This document shows positions 9,401 through 17,261 of a DNA stretch of 64,000 bases, in pieces. The position numbers were made by a program, and so were the translations under genes. Positions within the stretch are counted from its first letter, which is position 1, and the number at the start of each line of letters is the position of its first letter. The notes beneath the pieces were generated by a model. It was given only the letters and a program-made list of their open reading frames with translations. It was not told where the DNA came from and searched no databases. The stretch lies in contig NZ_JADQTO010000002.1 in the NCBI RefSeq assembly GCF_015704865.1, positions 372,001 to 436,000 of the forward strand. The letters run 5' to 3'. This DNA comes from Actinoplanes aureus. GTDB taxonomy: Bacteria > Actinomycetota > Actinomycetes > Mycobacteriales > Micromonosporaceae.

Positions 9401-10565
9401 GCCTTGGCCATCAGCAAGTGCGAACCTGGAATACGCGGCAATGTGGGGAACGAAAAGTGTACTAGCGAGCGAAGCGCACAAGAGCGCTGATGGTGTGGTC
9501 GTTCCTCAAATATCTACGATGTTAGAGGCTGCAGGTTCGGTCGAGGGCGCGCCGATTCGCCTACTCGAAAACGAAGGAATCGGCTTTGTGGGTTGCACCG
9601 TTCTCGGTATGGAGTTCGTGCTCGAGGTGGGGCAGGCTCAGGCATGGATGGCCGAAGATCGGCGGAACCGTGAAGTTCTCTTCCCCTACCTCAATGGTGA
9701 GGACTTGAACTCTCGGTCTGACTGCTCGGCTTCTCGATGGGTTATTGATTTCAATGATCGCAGTGAAGAGGAGGCGAGGTCATTCACAGCACCCTTCAGC
9801 CGCCTGTCAACATTCGGGAAGCTTGATTCGCGGCAGGGTAATGAAAGTTCTAGGCGTGACCGCTGGTGGCAGTATTGGAGAAATGCCCCTACGATGCGGG
9901 CGGCGATTGCGAATCTTCGCGAGGTGCTGGTGATCGCCCTAGTCAGTAAAACTGTTATGCCGATGCGTGTTCCCACTCGGCAGGTTTTCAATAACAAGCT
10001 AGGCGTTTTCGCCACTGATTCATTCGCTGACCAGGCGGTGCTTTCGTCGAGCGTTCACCAACTCTGGGCTATCAAATACAGTGTTACGCTCCGCACTGAC
10101 GTCAACTATACTCCTTCAGAAGTATTCGATACCTTTCCGCGTCCTTCGTCGACACCTCTGCTCGGAGAAGTGGGGGCGGAGTTGGATGCCATTCGCCGAG
10201 AGATGATGCTCCGGAGGAATCTGGGGTTGACGAAGCTCTATAACTTTGTCAACGATCCTGATCATAAGGATCCGGACATCCTGCAGATACGGCAGCTACA
10301 TGTCGCCCTAGATGAGGCTGTGATGGCAGCATACGGATGGTCGGATGTGCCGTTGGAGCATGGGTTTCATTCGTACCGTCAGATGACGCGGTGGACGGTG
10401 AGCCCGGCGGCGCGGGTGGAGATCTTGGATCGCTTGCTGGCGGAGAATCTGCGGCGCGCAGCGGCGCAGGGCAAGAAGGAGAAGCCCAAGAAGGCGACGG
10501 CTAGGACGGCCCGAGGAAGCGGTCGGCGGCCGGCTGCGAACGAGAACCAGGAGACGCTGCTGTGA
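6495..10565 (+). CDS. drmMI: DISARM adenine-specific DNA methyltransferase DrmMI
   Basis: A 1356-residue protein starting at ATG 6495 behind GGAGGAG. Methyltransferase motif I (VADIAAGSGAFL) lies at ~620-632 and the catalytic N6-adenine motif NPPF at ~880, the order of gamma-class/type IIG-like enzymes. The ~600-residue N-terminal part has no obvious nuclease site. In DISARM this enzyme marks host DNA. An oddity is that from about 9131 to 10380 (from NPPF through the presumed target-recognition domain) codon use turns distinctly AT-richer, with TTT, AAT, GAT and ATA codons, then returns to high GC for the last ~60 residues. This suggests the recognition domain was exchanged. The stop overlaps the drmA start by 4 nt (GTGA). 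Confidence 0.92.
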   Translation: MPPARTLRPKTAAELHRAWLELVETDGPFLAIPPLKRVWPQGIPALGPDRLDTLRQAKPAFDHAWEALDIEPEDQTRQAKYADARDVWVQAVLRDVVGWNELLAWGPESAPGVTGYSPDRRLAVVPDGALRGPDGIGALVSVVAKTDSLHGTGTDGWAATAIDRMEAMLRASGVTIGIVTDGRWWALVCARPDAMVASGIVDAQTWVEEPLTRNAFLTVTARQYIIGGDPNERLPKLFEESVAAAEEITEALGAQVRRAVELLIQAFDEVSTDHRRRGLPDPLPADPHETYSAAVTVMMRVVFLLFAEERGLLPQSELFLQGYGISGDLDALEHRNIGDGEESLDSTYLTWHRLLATSQALYRGASFENMRMPAYGGSLFDPDRHPFLTVSSENSTLALPVSDWVMLHVLRSVQVAQLKGGDARRISFRDIDVEQIGYIYEGLLGYTCTRVNEIHLGLVGTAGSEPEVSLTLLERLAEQHGTPAALAKAIIAWLKDHQPGAVAPSANALAKLLAATPSEDADRHLRAITEDQKLRDRLRRWATVTRPDLRGRPTVVLADGLLVTETPSRKNAGAHYTPRDLAERVARHALEPLCYFPGPHQTPNREEWQIRQGYEILNLKVADIAAGSGAFLVAAARYLADKLVEAWDKHGSVQAVHRDLKQHAIREVVARCLYGADINAMAVEMCKLSLWLVSLDRDLPFSFVDDKILHGNTLLGLTNLRQLEQLHIDAPKFRQAPLTGIVDIKNIINSAVAIRRELASEVKENDPQRSATAKTRLLAQLHTSTALLSKAADGVIAAGLRLGGAPTRTLEESYDSLAEAVRAAIPRGTAEADPTMLDEIIELGLTPTVTTDYERWKPLHWVLEVPDVIVDHGGFDAIIGNPPFLGAKMLSGTVGTNVREWLVNQLANGAKGRADLVAYFLLRAVSLLNENGVLGLIATNSVAQGASREVGLDQVVKNGFTLTRSVQSAPWPSASANLEYAAMWGTKSVLASEAHKSADGVVVPQISTMLEAAGSVEGAPIRLLENEGIGFVGCTVLGMEFVLEVGQAQAWMAEDRRNREVLFPYLNGEDLNSRSDCSASRWVIDFNDRSEEEARSFTAPFSRLSTFGKLDSRQGNESSRRDRWWQYWRNAPTMRAAIANLREVLVIALVSKTVMPMRVPTRQVFNNKLGVFATDSFADQAVLSSSVHQLWAIKYSVTLRTDVNYTPSEVFDTFPRPSSTPLLGEVGAELDAIRREMMLRRNLGLTKLYNFVNDPDHKDPDILQIRQLHVALDEAVMAAYGWSDVPLEHGFHSYRQMTRWTVSPAARVEILDRLLAENLRRAAAQGKKEKPKKATARTARGSGRRPAANENQETLL

Positions 10566-13500
10566 CGGAGCCGGTACCGGGTTTCAAGTTGGCGTTCGAG
10601 CCGGATGGGAAGTCGTTCACGGTTCGGGAGAACCTGGTCGACGTCATCGAGCGGGAGTTGCTCGGTCCGGCTGGTGGGCCGGAGGAACTGCTGCCGGTGA
10701 GTCCGCGGCAGTTGTATCTGGTCGGGCATATCGCGCCGGTGAAGCTGACGGAGCCGGAGGCTGATCCTGACGGGTCCGAGGATGGGTATGGGCTGGTCGG
10801 TGTCCGGTCGGATACGGCTGCTGCTCATGCTCAGCGTGGCATTCCGGCCGAGGCGGCTGATGGCGCTGACGTCGACGGTGAGGAAGACGACGTCGATGAC
10901 AAGGCGCCGAAGCAGGGGTTGATGATCCCGTCGTCGATGGGGTTGCGGTTCCAGGTGCCGAAGGAGCTTGCCGAGTTCACGGTGACCGCGACGTGGGGCA
11001 CCTACGAGAGCGTGAAGACCGACGAGGTCGACAAGCGGGGCCGGCCGGTCCGGCGGTACCGGCGTACGCCGGTCGGGATCGTCGAGAAGATCGCCGTGCC
11101 GGATCTGATCGCGGGGCGGACGTACACCCGGTCGTTGAGTGGTGACATCTGCCTGCGGATCGACACCTACGACGACGCGCCGCGAAGCCGGCTGTTGATC
11201 GAGATCGCATTGGTCAACGATCGGGAGACACCGCCGACGATCCCGGTGAACGAGTGGCTTTTCCAGACCAAGCTGCACGTGGACGCGGGCGGTGCAGCGG
11301 TGTTCCTGCCGGTGCGGGACGTGATGGAACACGAGTGGCCTGAGCAGGACGACGAGGTACGGCGGTTGCACCTGCAGTACCGGAACCGGCTGGAGTACGC
11401 GGTCGGCCGTACCTGTTCGGTGGATTGGCAGGCGGACAAGGACGCCCGCCGGGCTACCGCGGTGTGGACGACCTGGCTTCCGGTTGCGGACACGCCGCAG
11501 ACCCGGGCACGGTCGGTCAAGGGTGCGCTGCTCGGTATGGACGAACTCGCCGAGGCGAGCCCGGAGCAGGTTCGTGACGGGCTCCGCCCGCTGGTGGACG
11601 GATATGCGGACTGGCTGGACGGCGAGAAGGGGCAAGCGCAGACGGCCGCCGGTCTCCCGGAGCACCTGCGGGAGTTGGCCGAGGAGGTCATCGAGGAAGC
11701 CCGGGCCGTGCGGCAACGGCTTGCTGCCGGCCTTGCCCACATCGTCGCCGATCCGGAGGCGTTCGCCTGCTTCCGGTTCATGAACGAGGTGATGCGCGAC
11801 CAGCGGATTCACTCTCAGATCTCGGCGAAGCGCAGCTCGGACCCGAACCTGTCGTTTGATGCTGCTCAAGCCATGGTGGTCGAGGAAGAGAAGGAGTCGC
11901 CGTCGGCGTGGCGGCCGTTCCAGCTCGCCTTCATCCTCATGCAGTTGCCGGCCTTGACCGACCCGACCGCGGCGATCCGCAGCGGTGAGCTGGCCCGGGT
12001 GGAACTGTTGTTCTTCCCGACCGGTGGTGGCAAGACCGAGGCGTATCTGGGGCTGGCCGCGTACACGTTCGCAATCCGGCGCCGGCAGCAGGTGGTGGCA
12101 TCCGCGGATGGGCCGTTGGACGGCCGTGACGGGGTGGCCGTGTTGATGCGGTACACGCTCCGGCTGCTCACCGCGCAGCAGTTCCAGCGGGCCACCGCGC
12201 TGGTGTGTGCGGCCGAGCTGGCTCGTCGCCGGGATGTGGCGACCTGGGGTGGCACACCGTTCCGGATCGGGCTGTGGGTCGGCACGGATGTCAGCCCGAA
12301 ACGCTGGGACGAGGCCGACGAGCAACTGCGTAAGGCCCACGCGTACGGCGGGCACCGGCTGACGGTGCTGCAGGTCCAGCGGTGTCCGTGGTGCGGTAGC
12401 CCGATCAGTGCGGCGAACGTGAAGCCGATCAAGGCGACCCGACGGGTCCTGGTGTTCTGCGGTGACGACCTCGGCCGGTGCCCGTTCGCGAAGGGCGGGG
12501 AGGTCGACGAGGGCCTGCCGATGCTGACGGTGGACGAGGAGATCTACCGGATGCCGCCGGCGTTCGTAATCGCCACGGTCGATAAGTTCGCCCGGTTGGC
12601 GCGTGAGGGGGAGGCTGCTGCGCTGTTCGGCTACGTCGGCCGCTACTGCGGTCGGCACGGCTACGTGCACCCGGACTACGCCGGCTGCGAGATCACCACC
12701 GGGCACAAGGCCGAGCCTGGTCTCTCGGCGGCGACGGTACGGCCGGTCGGCCGGCTGCGGCCGCCGGATCTGATCATCCAGGACGAGTTGCACCTGATCA
12801 CCGGTGCGCTCGGCACTGCTGTCGGGCTGTTCGAGGTGGCGGTCGAGACGCTCGCGTCGTGGGAGACCGCGGACGGTGTTCCGGTTCGGCCGATGATCGT
12901 GGCGTCGACGGCCACGGTGCGGCGGGCCGAGGATCAGGTCCGGGGCTTGTACGGACGGGGTGTGGAGATCTTCCCGCCGCAGGTGCTGGATGTGGCCGAC
13001 ACGTACTTCTCTCAAGAGGTGCCGATCGGGCCGGGAACTCCGGGCCGCCGCTACATCGGGGTCAGCGCCCAGGGGGTGCGGCTGTCGAGCGCCGAGATCC
13101 GAGTTGCTGAGGTCTTGTTGCTGGCAGGGCAGCTGCTGTTCGACCGCAGCGGTGCCGCCGCCGACCCGTACATGACCTTGGTGGGTTATTTCAACGCCAC
13201 CCGGGAGCTTGCCGGTATGGCCCGGTACGTCGCCGACGACGTGCAGAACCGGGTTCGTCAGCCCCGGCCGGGGTCAGGTTTCCCCCGTCGGCTCGGCTCG
13301 TACAACCGGTTGGTCACCGGGGAGTTGACCTCGCGGATCGCGTCGGTAGATATCGGCCGTACCCTGGACAACCTGTCTCTGGAGTTCGACCCGGGCTACG
13401 CCACCACGGCGGCGATGCGCCGGCGGGTCGAGAAGGAAGCTGCAGGGGAGAAGACCGCGCGGCCGAAGGCCGACCCGTTCGACGTGGTCTTGGCTACCTC

Positions 13501-14251
13501 GATGCTGCAGGTCGGCGTAGACGTGCAGCGCCTCGGCCTGATGTTGGTCGTCGGACAGCCGAAAAACACCGCCGAATACATCCAGGCGTCCTCCCGCGTC
13601 GGCCGTGACGCGAACCGGCCCGGCCTGGTGGTAGCCCTCGGCAACTGGGCCCGCCCCCGTGACCTGGCGCACTACGAGCAGTTCCGGCACTACCACGAGA
13701 CGTTCTACTCGCAGGTCGAAGCGCTTTCGGTCACCCCGTTCTCGCCGACCGCGCTCGACCGGGGTATCGACGGGGTGCTGGTCAGCGCGGCCCGGGTGAT
13801 CCAGGCCCACCGCGGCGACGGCCTGTCTCCCGAGCGCAACGCGTGGAAGGTGCGGGACGAGGGATCCGCCCTGACCGCTTTGGTCGGCCGTCTGTATGAC
13901 CGGATCAAACCGGCCGCGCAGATGGACGAACTGATGACGCAGGCGTACCAGCGGCTGATCAACCGGCTCGACCAGTGGCACGCCCGTGGGAAGTACGCGG
14001 AGAAGCAGCACAAGACTCTCGTCTACGAGCGGACCGGGGATAACGACACGTACCTGCCGCTGCTGATCAGCCCGGAGAACGCGAAGGCACATCAGGCGCA
14101 GCCGGACCGGGCGCCGTTCGTCGTCGCGCACTCGATGCGTGAGGTGCAGCCGGAGATCAACCTGCTGGTGAGCCCGCTGCCGGGCCGGTTGTTCGTGATG
14201 GAACCCGATGATGCGCCGGTGTGGGAGCTGCCCGAAGGAGATAAGCCGTGA
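10562..14251 (+). CDS. drmA: DISARM helicase DrmA
   Basis: A 1229-residue helicase-like ATPase starting at GTG 10562. Walker A is FFPTGGGKTEAY at ~483-494, the Walker B/DEAH equivalent is QDELHLITG near 740, and the C-terminal helicase motif is QASSRVGRDANRPG near 1006-1018. A CxxC pair at ~607-610 (CPWCGSPIS) plus two further cysteines at ~633-640 suggest a zinc ribbon inserted between the helicase lobes. DrmA is a core DISARM protein that acts with DrmB to sense and act on incoming DNA. The gene overlaps both neighbours by 4 nt, so the operon is translationally coupled. Confidence 0.93.
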   Translation: MTEPVPGFKLAFEPDGKSFTVRENLVDVIERELLGPAGGPEELLPVSPRQLYLVGHIAPVKLTEPEADPDGSEDGYGLVGVRSDTAAAHAQRGIPAEAADGADVDGEEDDVDDKAPKQGLMIPSSMGLRFQVPKELAEFTVTATWGTYESVKTDEVDKRGRPVRRYRRTPVGIVEKIAVPDLIAGRTYTRSLSGDICLRIDTYDDAPRSRLLIEIALVNDRETPPTIPVNEWLFQTKLHVDAGGAAVFLPVRDVMEHEWPEQDDEVRRLHLQYRNRLEYAVGRTCSVDWQADKDARRATAVWTTWLPVADTPQTRARSVKGALLGMDELAEASPEQVRDGLRPLVDGYADWLDGEKGQAQTAAGLPEHLRELAEEVIEEARAVRQRLAAGLAHIVADPEAFACFRFMNEVMRDQRIHSQISAKRSSDPNLSFDAAQAMVVEEEKESPSAWRPFQLAFILMQLPALTDPTAAIRSGELARVELLFFPTGGGKTEAYLGLAAYTFAIRRRQQVVASADGPLDGRDGVAVLMRYTLRLLTAQQFQRATALVCAAELARRRDVATWGGTPFRIGLWVGTDVSPKRWDEADEQLRKAHAYGGHRLTVLQVQRCPWCGSPISAANVKPIKATRRVLVFCGDDLGRCPFAKGGEVDEGLPMLTVDEEIYRMPPAFVIATVDKFARLAREGEAAALFGYVGRYCGRHGYVHPDYAGCEITTGHKAEPGLSAATVRPVGRLRPPDLIIQDELHLITGALGTAVGLFEVAVETLASWETADGVPVRPMIVASTATVRRAEDQVRGLYGRGVEIFPPQVLDVADTYFSQEVPIGPGTPGRRYIGVSAQGVRLSSAEIRVAEVLLLAGQLLFDRSGAAADPYMTLVGYFNATRELAGMARYVADDVQNRVRQPRPGSGFPRRLGSYNRLVTGELTSRIASVDIGRTLDNLSLEFDPGYATTAAMRRRVEKEAAGEKTARPKADPFDVVLATSMLQVGVDVQRLGLMLVVGQPKNTAEYIQASSRVGRDANRPGLVVALGNWARPRDLAHYEQFRHYHETFYSQVEALSVTPFSPTALDRGIDGVLVSAARVIQAHRGDGLSPERNAWKVRDEGSALTALVGRLYDRIKPAAQMDELMTQAYQRLINRLDQWHARGKYAEKQHKTLVYERTGDNDTYLPLLISPENAKAHQAQPDRAPFVVAHSMREVQPEINLLVSPLPGRLFVMEPDDAPVWELPEGDKP

Positions 14252-16305
14252 CCACAGTCGACGACCCCAACAAGATGATCTTCGAGTCGTCGGAGCCGAT
14301 GGACCCGCTGAGCGAGAGCGAGGACGCCCAGGCCAAGAACCGGGCGAAGGTCGGCTCGGCCCGTCCCTCGTCGCTGCTCTACACCTACGGCGTCGGCTCG
14401 ATCATGGACCTGCCCCAGTTCTCGATCATGCCCGCCGGCCTGGACGACTGGGAGCCGATCTGGCGCCGCCGCGAGACCATCCCCTTCATCGAGGAACCGC
14501 GGCTGCTCAAGGTTGTCCAGCTGCACCTTGGTCCGCGGGTACAGCAGCTGCGGCCGTTCCCCTGGCAGCCGAAGGCCCGGGCGATGTCCCAGGAGGGCTC
14601 TGACCTCGGCATCCCGGCCCGGGTGTTCCCGCAGTGGCTGCGGTGCACCGGCTGCGACTACCTGGGACCGCTGTCACGGTTCTCCTACACCAACACCCAC
14701 CCGTTCCGACCTGACCTGGCAACGTTCGAGCACCTCAGCTGCCCAGGCCGCGGCCTCAACAAGGGCAAGGCCCCGGGAACGAAGGGCAAGACCCGCCGCA
14801 GCCCAGCGGTGCCTGCCCGCTACCTGTTGGCCTGCGTCAACGGCCACCTCGACGAGTTCCCGTACGCGCTGTGGGCGCACCGCGGCAAGCCCTGTCCAGC
14901 TGCACCCCAGCCCGACCTAAAACTGATCGATAGCAACATCGGCCAGGGTGCTGGCGCGGTCATCGTCTGCGAACGTTGCAAGCAGCGGCGCGGCATGAGC
15001 GAAGCCCAAGGCGCGTCCGGGAAACGGAAGCTGCCCGACTGCCGGGGTCGGCACCCGCACCTAAATGCCTTCGACAGCAGCTGCGGACAGCCGACCACCC
15101 TGATGATGATGGGCGCCTCAAACCTCTGGTTCGCCTCCACCCAGTCGATCATCGTCATGCCGCGCTCCGCCGAGCAGGACAAGATCGCACTCGCCACTCG
15201 CATGCGGACCCTGCTCACCGAGGAAGAGCTGGCCGACTACGCGGGCGTGCCGAAGATCCTGCGCTCGCTGCTCAAAGCCCACAAATGCGACCTCACTGAT
15301 GTCTCTGACGAGGAGCTGACCGCTGCGGCCGCCGAGGCGCTGGCGCCGCCGCCGTCGGAGGAGGACCGCAAGGAGAAGCTGCGCCAATGGGACCCGGTCG
15401 AGCTCCTCGTGCCGGAATGGGACTACCTGCAGAAACCCACACTGTTCGCGCAGCAGCAGGACGCCAGCGGCCTCATGGTCACCGAGACGGCGACCAGTCC
15501 CGACTTACCGAAACAGATCCACCGGGTCATCGCCGTCAACCGGATGAAGAAGATCAACGCGGTTCTCGGGTTCACCCGCATTGACGAGATGGACCGGGTC
15601 AACGACCTGGCCGCCCGGCTGGTCAAACTTACCCGTGACGGCCGCCCGACCTGGGTGCCGGCCACTGAAGACCGCGGCGAAGGCATCTTCCTGCAACTGG
15701 ACGAGAACAAGGTCGCCGACTGGGAGACGCAGATCGTCAACACCAGCCTGTGGAAAGCCCACAAGCAGGCCCACCGGCACAACTTCGCGCGCCGGTTCTC
15801 CGCCACCGCGGCCAACATCGACCCGGACACCCGGTTTCCCGAACCTCGCTACTGGCTGATCCACACGCTCTCGCACATCCTGATCCGCGAGATGGCCATG
15901 TCCTGCGGCTACGGCGCCGCCAGCCTTAGCGAACGCCTCTACGCCTGGCACGCCACCCCCGACCGCCCCGCCGCCGCCGGACTGCTGATCTGCACCACCG
16001 CCTCCGACAGCGAGGGAACCCTCGGTGGTCTCGTCGCCCTTAGCCAGCCCGAACGGCTCCGCCGCCTCGTCGCCGACGCGCTGCACCGGGCTGCCCGATG
16101 CTCCTCCGACCCGGTGTGCGGTCAGCGCACCCCACGCCACGGCGAGGACTTCCTCCACGGAGCGGCCTGCCACTGCTGTTCGTTCGCCTCGGAGACCTCC
16201 TGCGAACGGGCAAACCGCTTCCTTGATCGCCGATTCCTGCTCACCCTGCCCACCATCGACGACGAGCGAGTACCCGGCTTCTTCGGTGCCGTCGATGGCT
16301 ACTGA
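14248..16305 (+). CDS. drmB: DISARM DUF1998 protein DrmB
   Basis: A 685-residue protein starting at GTG 14248, 4 nt inside drmA. The DUF1998 signature is at ~535-560 (YWLIHTLSHILIREMAM), followed by a C-terminal cysteine-rich region (~617-655) with DPVCGQ and ACHCCSFASETSC. An N-terminal RCTGCDYLG pair near 131-136 and CERCKQRRG near 241 suggest more than one metal site. DrmB is the conserved partner of the DrmA helicase in every DISARM class. Near the N terminus are GVGSIMDLP and SIMPAG, a start pattern typical of DrmB. The drmC start lies inside its 3' end. Confidence 0.93.
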   Translation: MTTVDDPNKMIFESSEPMDPLSESEDAQAKNRAKVGSARPSSLLYTYGVGSIMDLPQFSIMPAGLDDWEPIWRRRETIPFIEEPRLLKVVQLHLGPRVQQLRPFPWQPKARAMSQEGSDLGIPARVFPQWLRCTGCDYLGPLSRFSYTNTHPFRPDLATFEHLSCPGRGLNKGKAPGTKGKTRRSPAVPARYLLACVNGHLDEFPYALWAHRGKPCPAAPQPDLKLIDSNIGQGAGAVIVCERCKQRRGMSEAQGASGKRKLPDCRGRHPHLNAFDSSCGQPTTLMMMGASNLWFASTQSIIVMPRSAEQDKIALATRMRTLLTEEELADYAGVPKILRSLLKAHKCDLTDVSDEELTAAAAEALAPPPSEEDRKEKLRQWDPVELLVPEWDYLQKPTLFAQQQDASGLMVTETATSPDLPKQIHRVIAVNRMKKINAVLGFTRIDEMDRVNDLAARLVKLTRDGRPTWVPATEDRGEGIFLQLDENKVADWETQIVNTSLWKAHKQAHRHNFARRFSATAANIDPDTRFPEPRYWLIHTLSHILIREMAMSCGYGAASLSERLYAWHATPDRPAAAGLLICTTASDSEGTLGGLVALSQPERLRRLVADALHRAARCSSDPVCGQRTPRHGEDFLHGAACHCCSFASETSCERANRFLDRRFLLTLPTIDDERVPGFFGAVDGY

Positions 16306-17014
16306 CCCCCACGAGGCGCTCGGCGCTTTTCTGACCGCCTACGAAGCAATTCGCCTCGCTGCGCTTTTTCAGGCCGGAGCAACGACCGGCCAGGCGTTGA
16401 GGGAAGTTCACGCTGCTCGCCGCAGCGAGGCGCGGCAGTTGCTCACCGAGGCTGGGATCGGCCCGAGTGCCCGCGAGACCTCTGTAGTGGTGTTGCGGGC
16501 CATCGCCGGTGCCAGGTCGGTTCAGACCGCCATTACCCCGGTCTGGACCATGCCAGGCCCGCACGCCACGATCGGCCGGCTGACCAGCGAAGCCCAGCGG
16601 ATCATCGACGACGCCCGCATGTCGATCGTCTGCTCCAGCTTCAACTTCACCCCGCACTCGGCGATGTGGCGTTCCCTGCAAACCGCAGCCACCCGCCCGA
16701 GCCTGGCCGTCACCGTCTACCTGGACGCGACCGCCGGCTCCCCGGCCGCAGTCGCGGCCCACCTGCCGAAAGCCACTGTGCTCCGGACCCTGACCGCCCC
16801 AGGAGCGACGAAGCCACTCGTCAGCCATGCCAAGTTCATCGTCGTCGACCACACGGTGACGCTGTTGACCAGTGCGAACTTCTCATGGAGCGCCGAAAAC
16901 TCGAACATCGAGCTCGGCCTGCTGATCCACGACACCGTCCTCGCCGAGTCGATCGAAACCCTCATGCGCAGCAAACACGGCCTGCTCTATGAGCCCGTAG
17001 GGTCCCAAAACTGA
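16295..17014 (+). CDS. drmC: DISARM phospholipase D-like protein DrmC
   Basis: A 239-residue protein starting at ATG 16295, overlapping drmB by 11 nt. Residues ~178-185 (HAKFIVVD) give the HxK(x)4D signature of the phospholipase D/nuclease superfamily, followed by LTSANFSWSAENSNIELG, the usual asparagine/glutamate continuation. Only one HKD copy is present, so an active enzyme would dimerise, as small PLD nucleases do. DrmC closes the class 1 DISARM operon. It is reported as the least essential component in characterised DISARM systems. Confidence 0.9.
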   Translation: MATDPHEALGAFLTAYEAIRLAALFQAGATTGQALREVHAARRSEARQLLTEAGIGPSARETSVVVLRAIAGARSVQTAITPVWTMPGPHATIGRLTSEAQRIIDDARMSIVCSSFNFTPHSAMWRSLQTAATRPSLAVTVYLDATAGSPAAVAAHLPKATVLRTLTAPGATKPLVSHAKFIVVDHTVTLLTSANFSWSAENSNIELGLLIHDTVLAESIETLMRSKHGLLYEPVGSQN

Positions 17015-17188
17015 TTGGCCCGCATGGCTTCGAGTGCACGTCGAGCGGTCAAGCTTGATCGTCTAGAGCCGAGGGCTCCGGTGGGGAGATCGACGAGAGG
17101 GGCGGGGTGCGAAGCGGACTTGTGCGGCGGCTGCGCGGATGGGCCTGTACACCCCGCCGTGGGAGCCTGCTGGCGTTTCCACTCACCG

Positions 17189-17216
17189 TTGTCTAATAAT
17201 TACGGCCTGCGATAAA
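17189..17216 (+). promoter_or_regulatory. Possible promoter for the pPIWI-RE module
   Basis: In the 247-nt gap between drmC and the next gene, TTGTCT (17189-17194) and GATAAA (17211-17216) are spaced by 16 nt, about 45 nt before ATG 17262. Both hexamers are weak matches, so this is only a candidate. The gap is long enough for a separate promoter, unlike the overlaps within each operon. Confidence 0.25.
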
Positions 17217-17261
17217 GGTCAAAGTACTGAACTCTGCGGTCATCCTCGCCACGGGAGCGCG

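Noticed and set aside
10379..13015. Long open frame on the minus strand opposite drmA (about 878 codons)
   Set aside because: Typical GC-rich antisense shadow, rich in arginine, proline and histidine, with no motif; drmA on the plus strand is certain.
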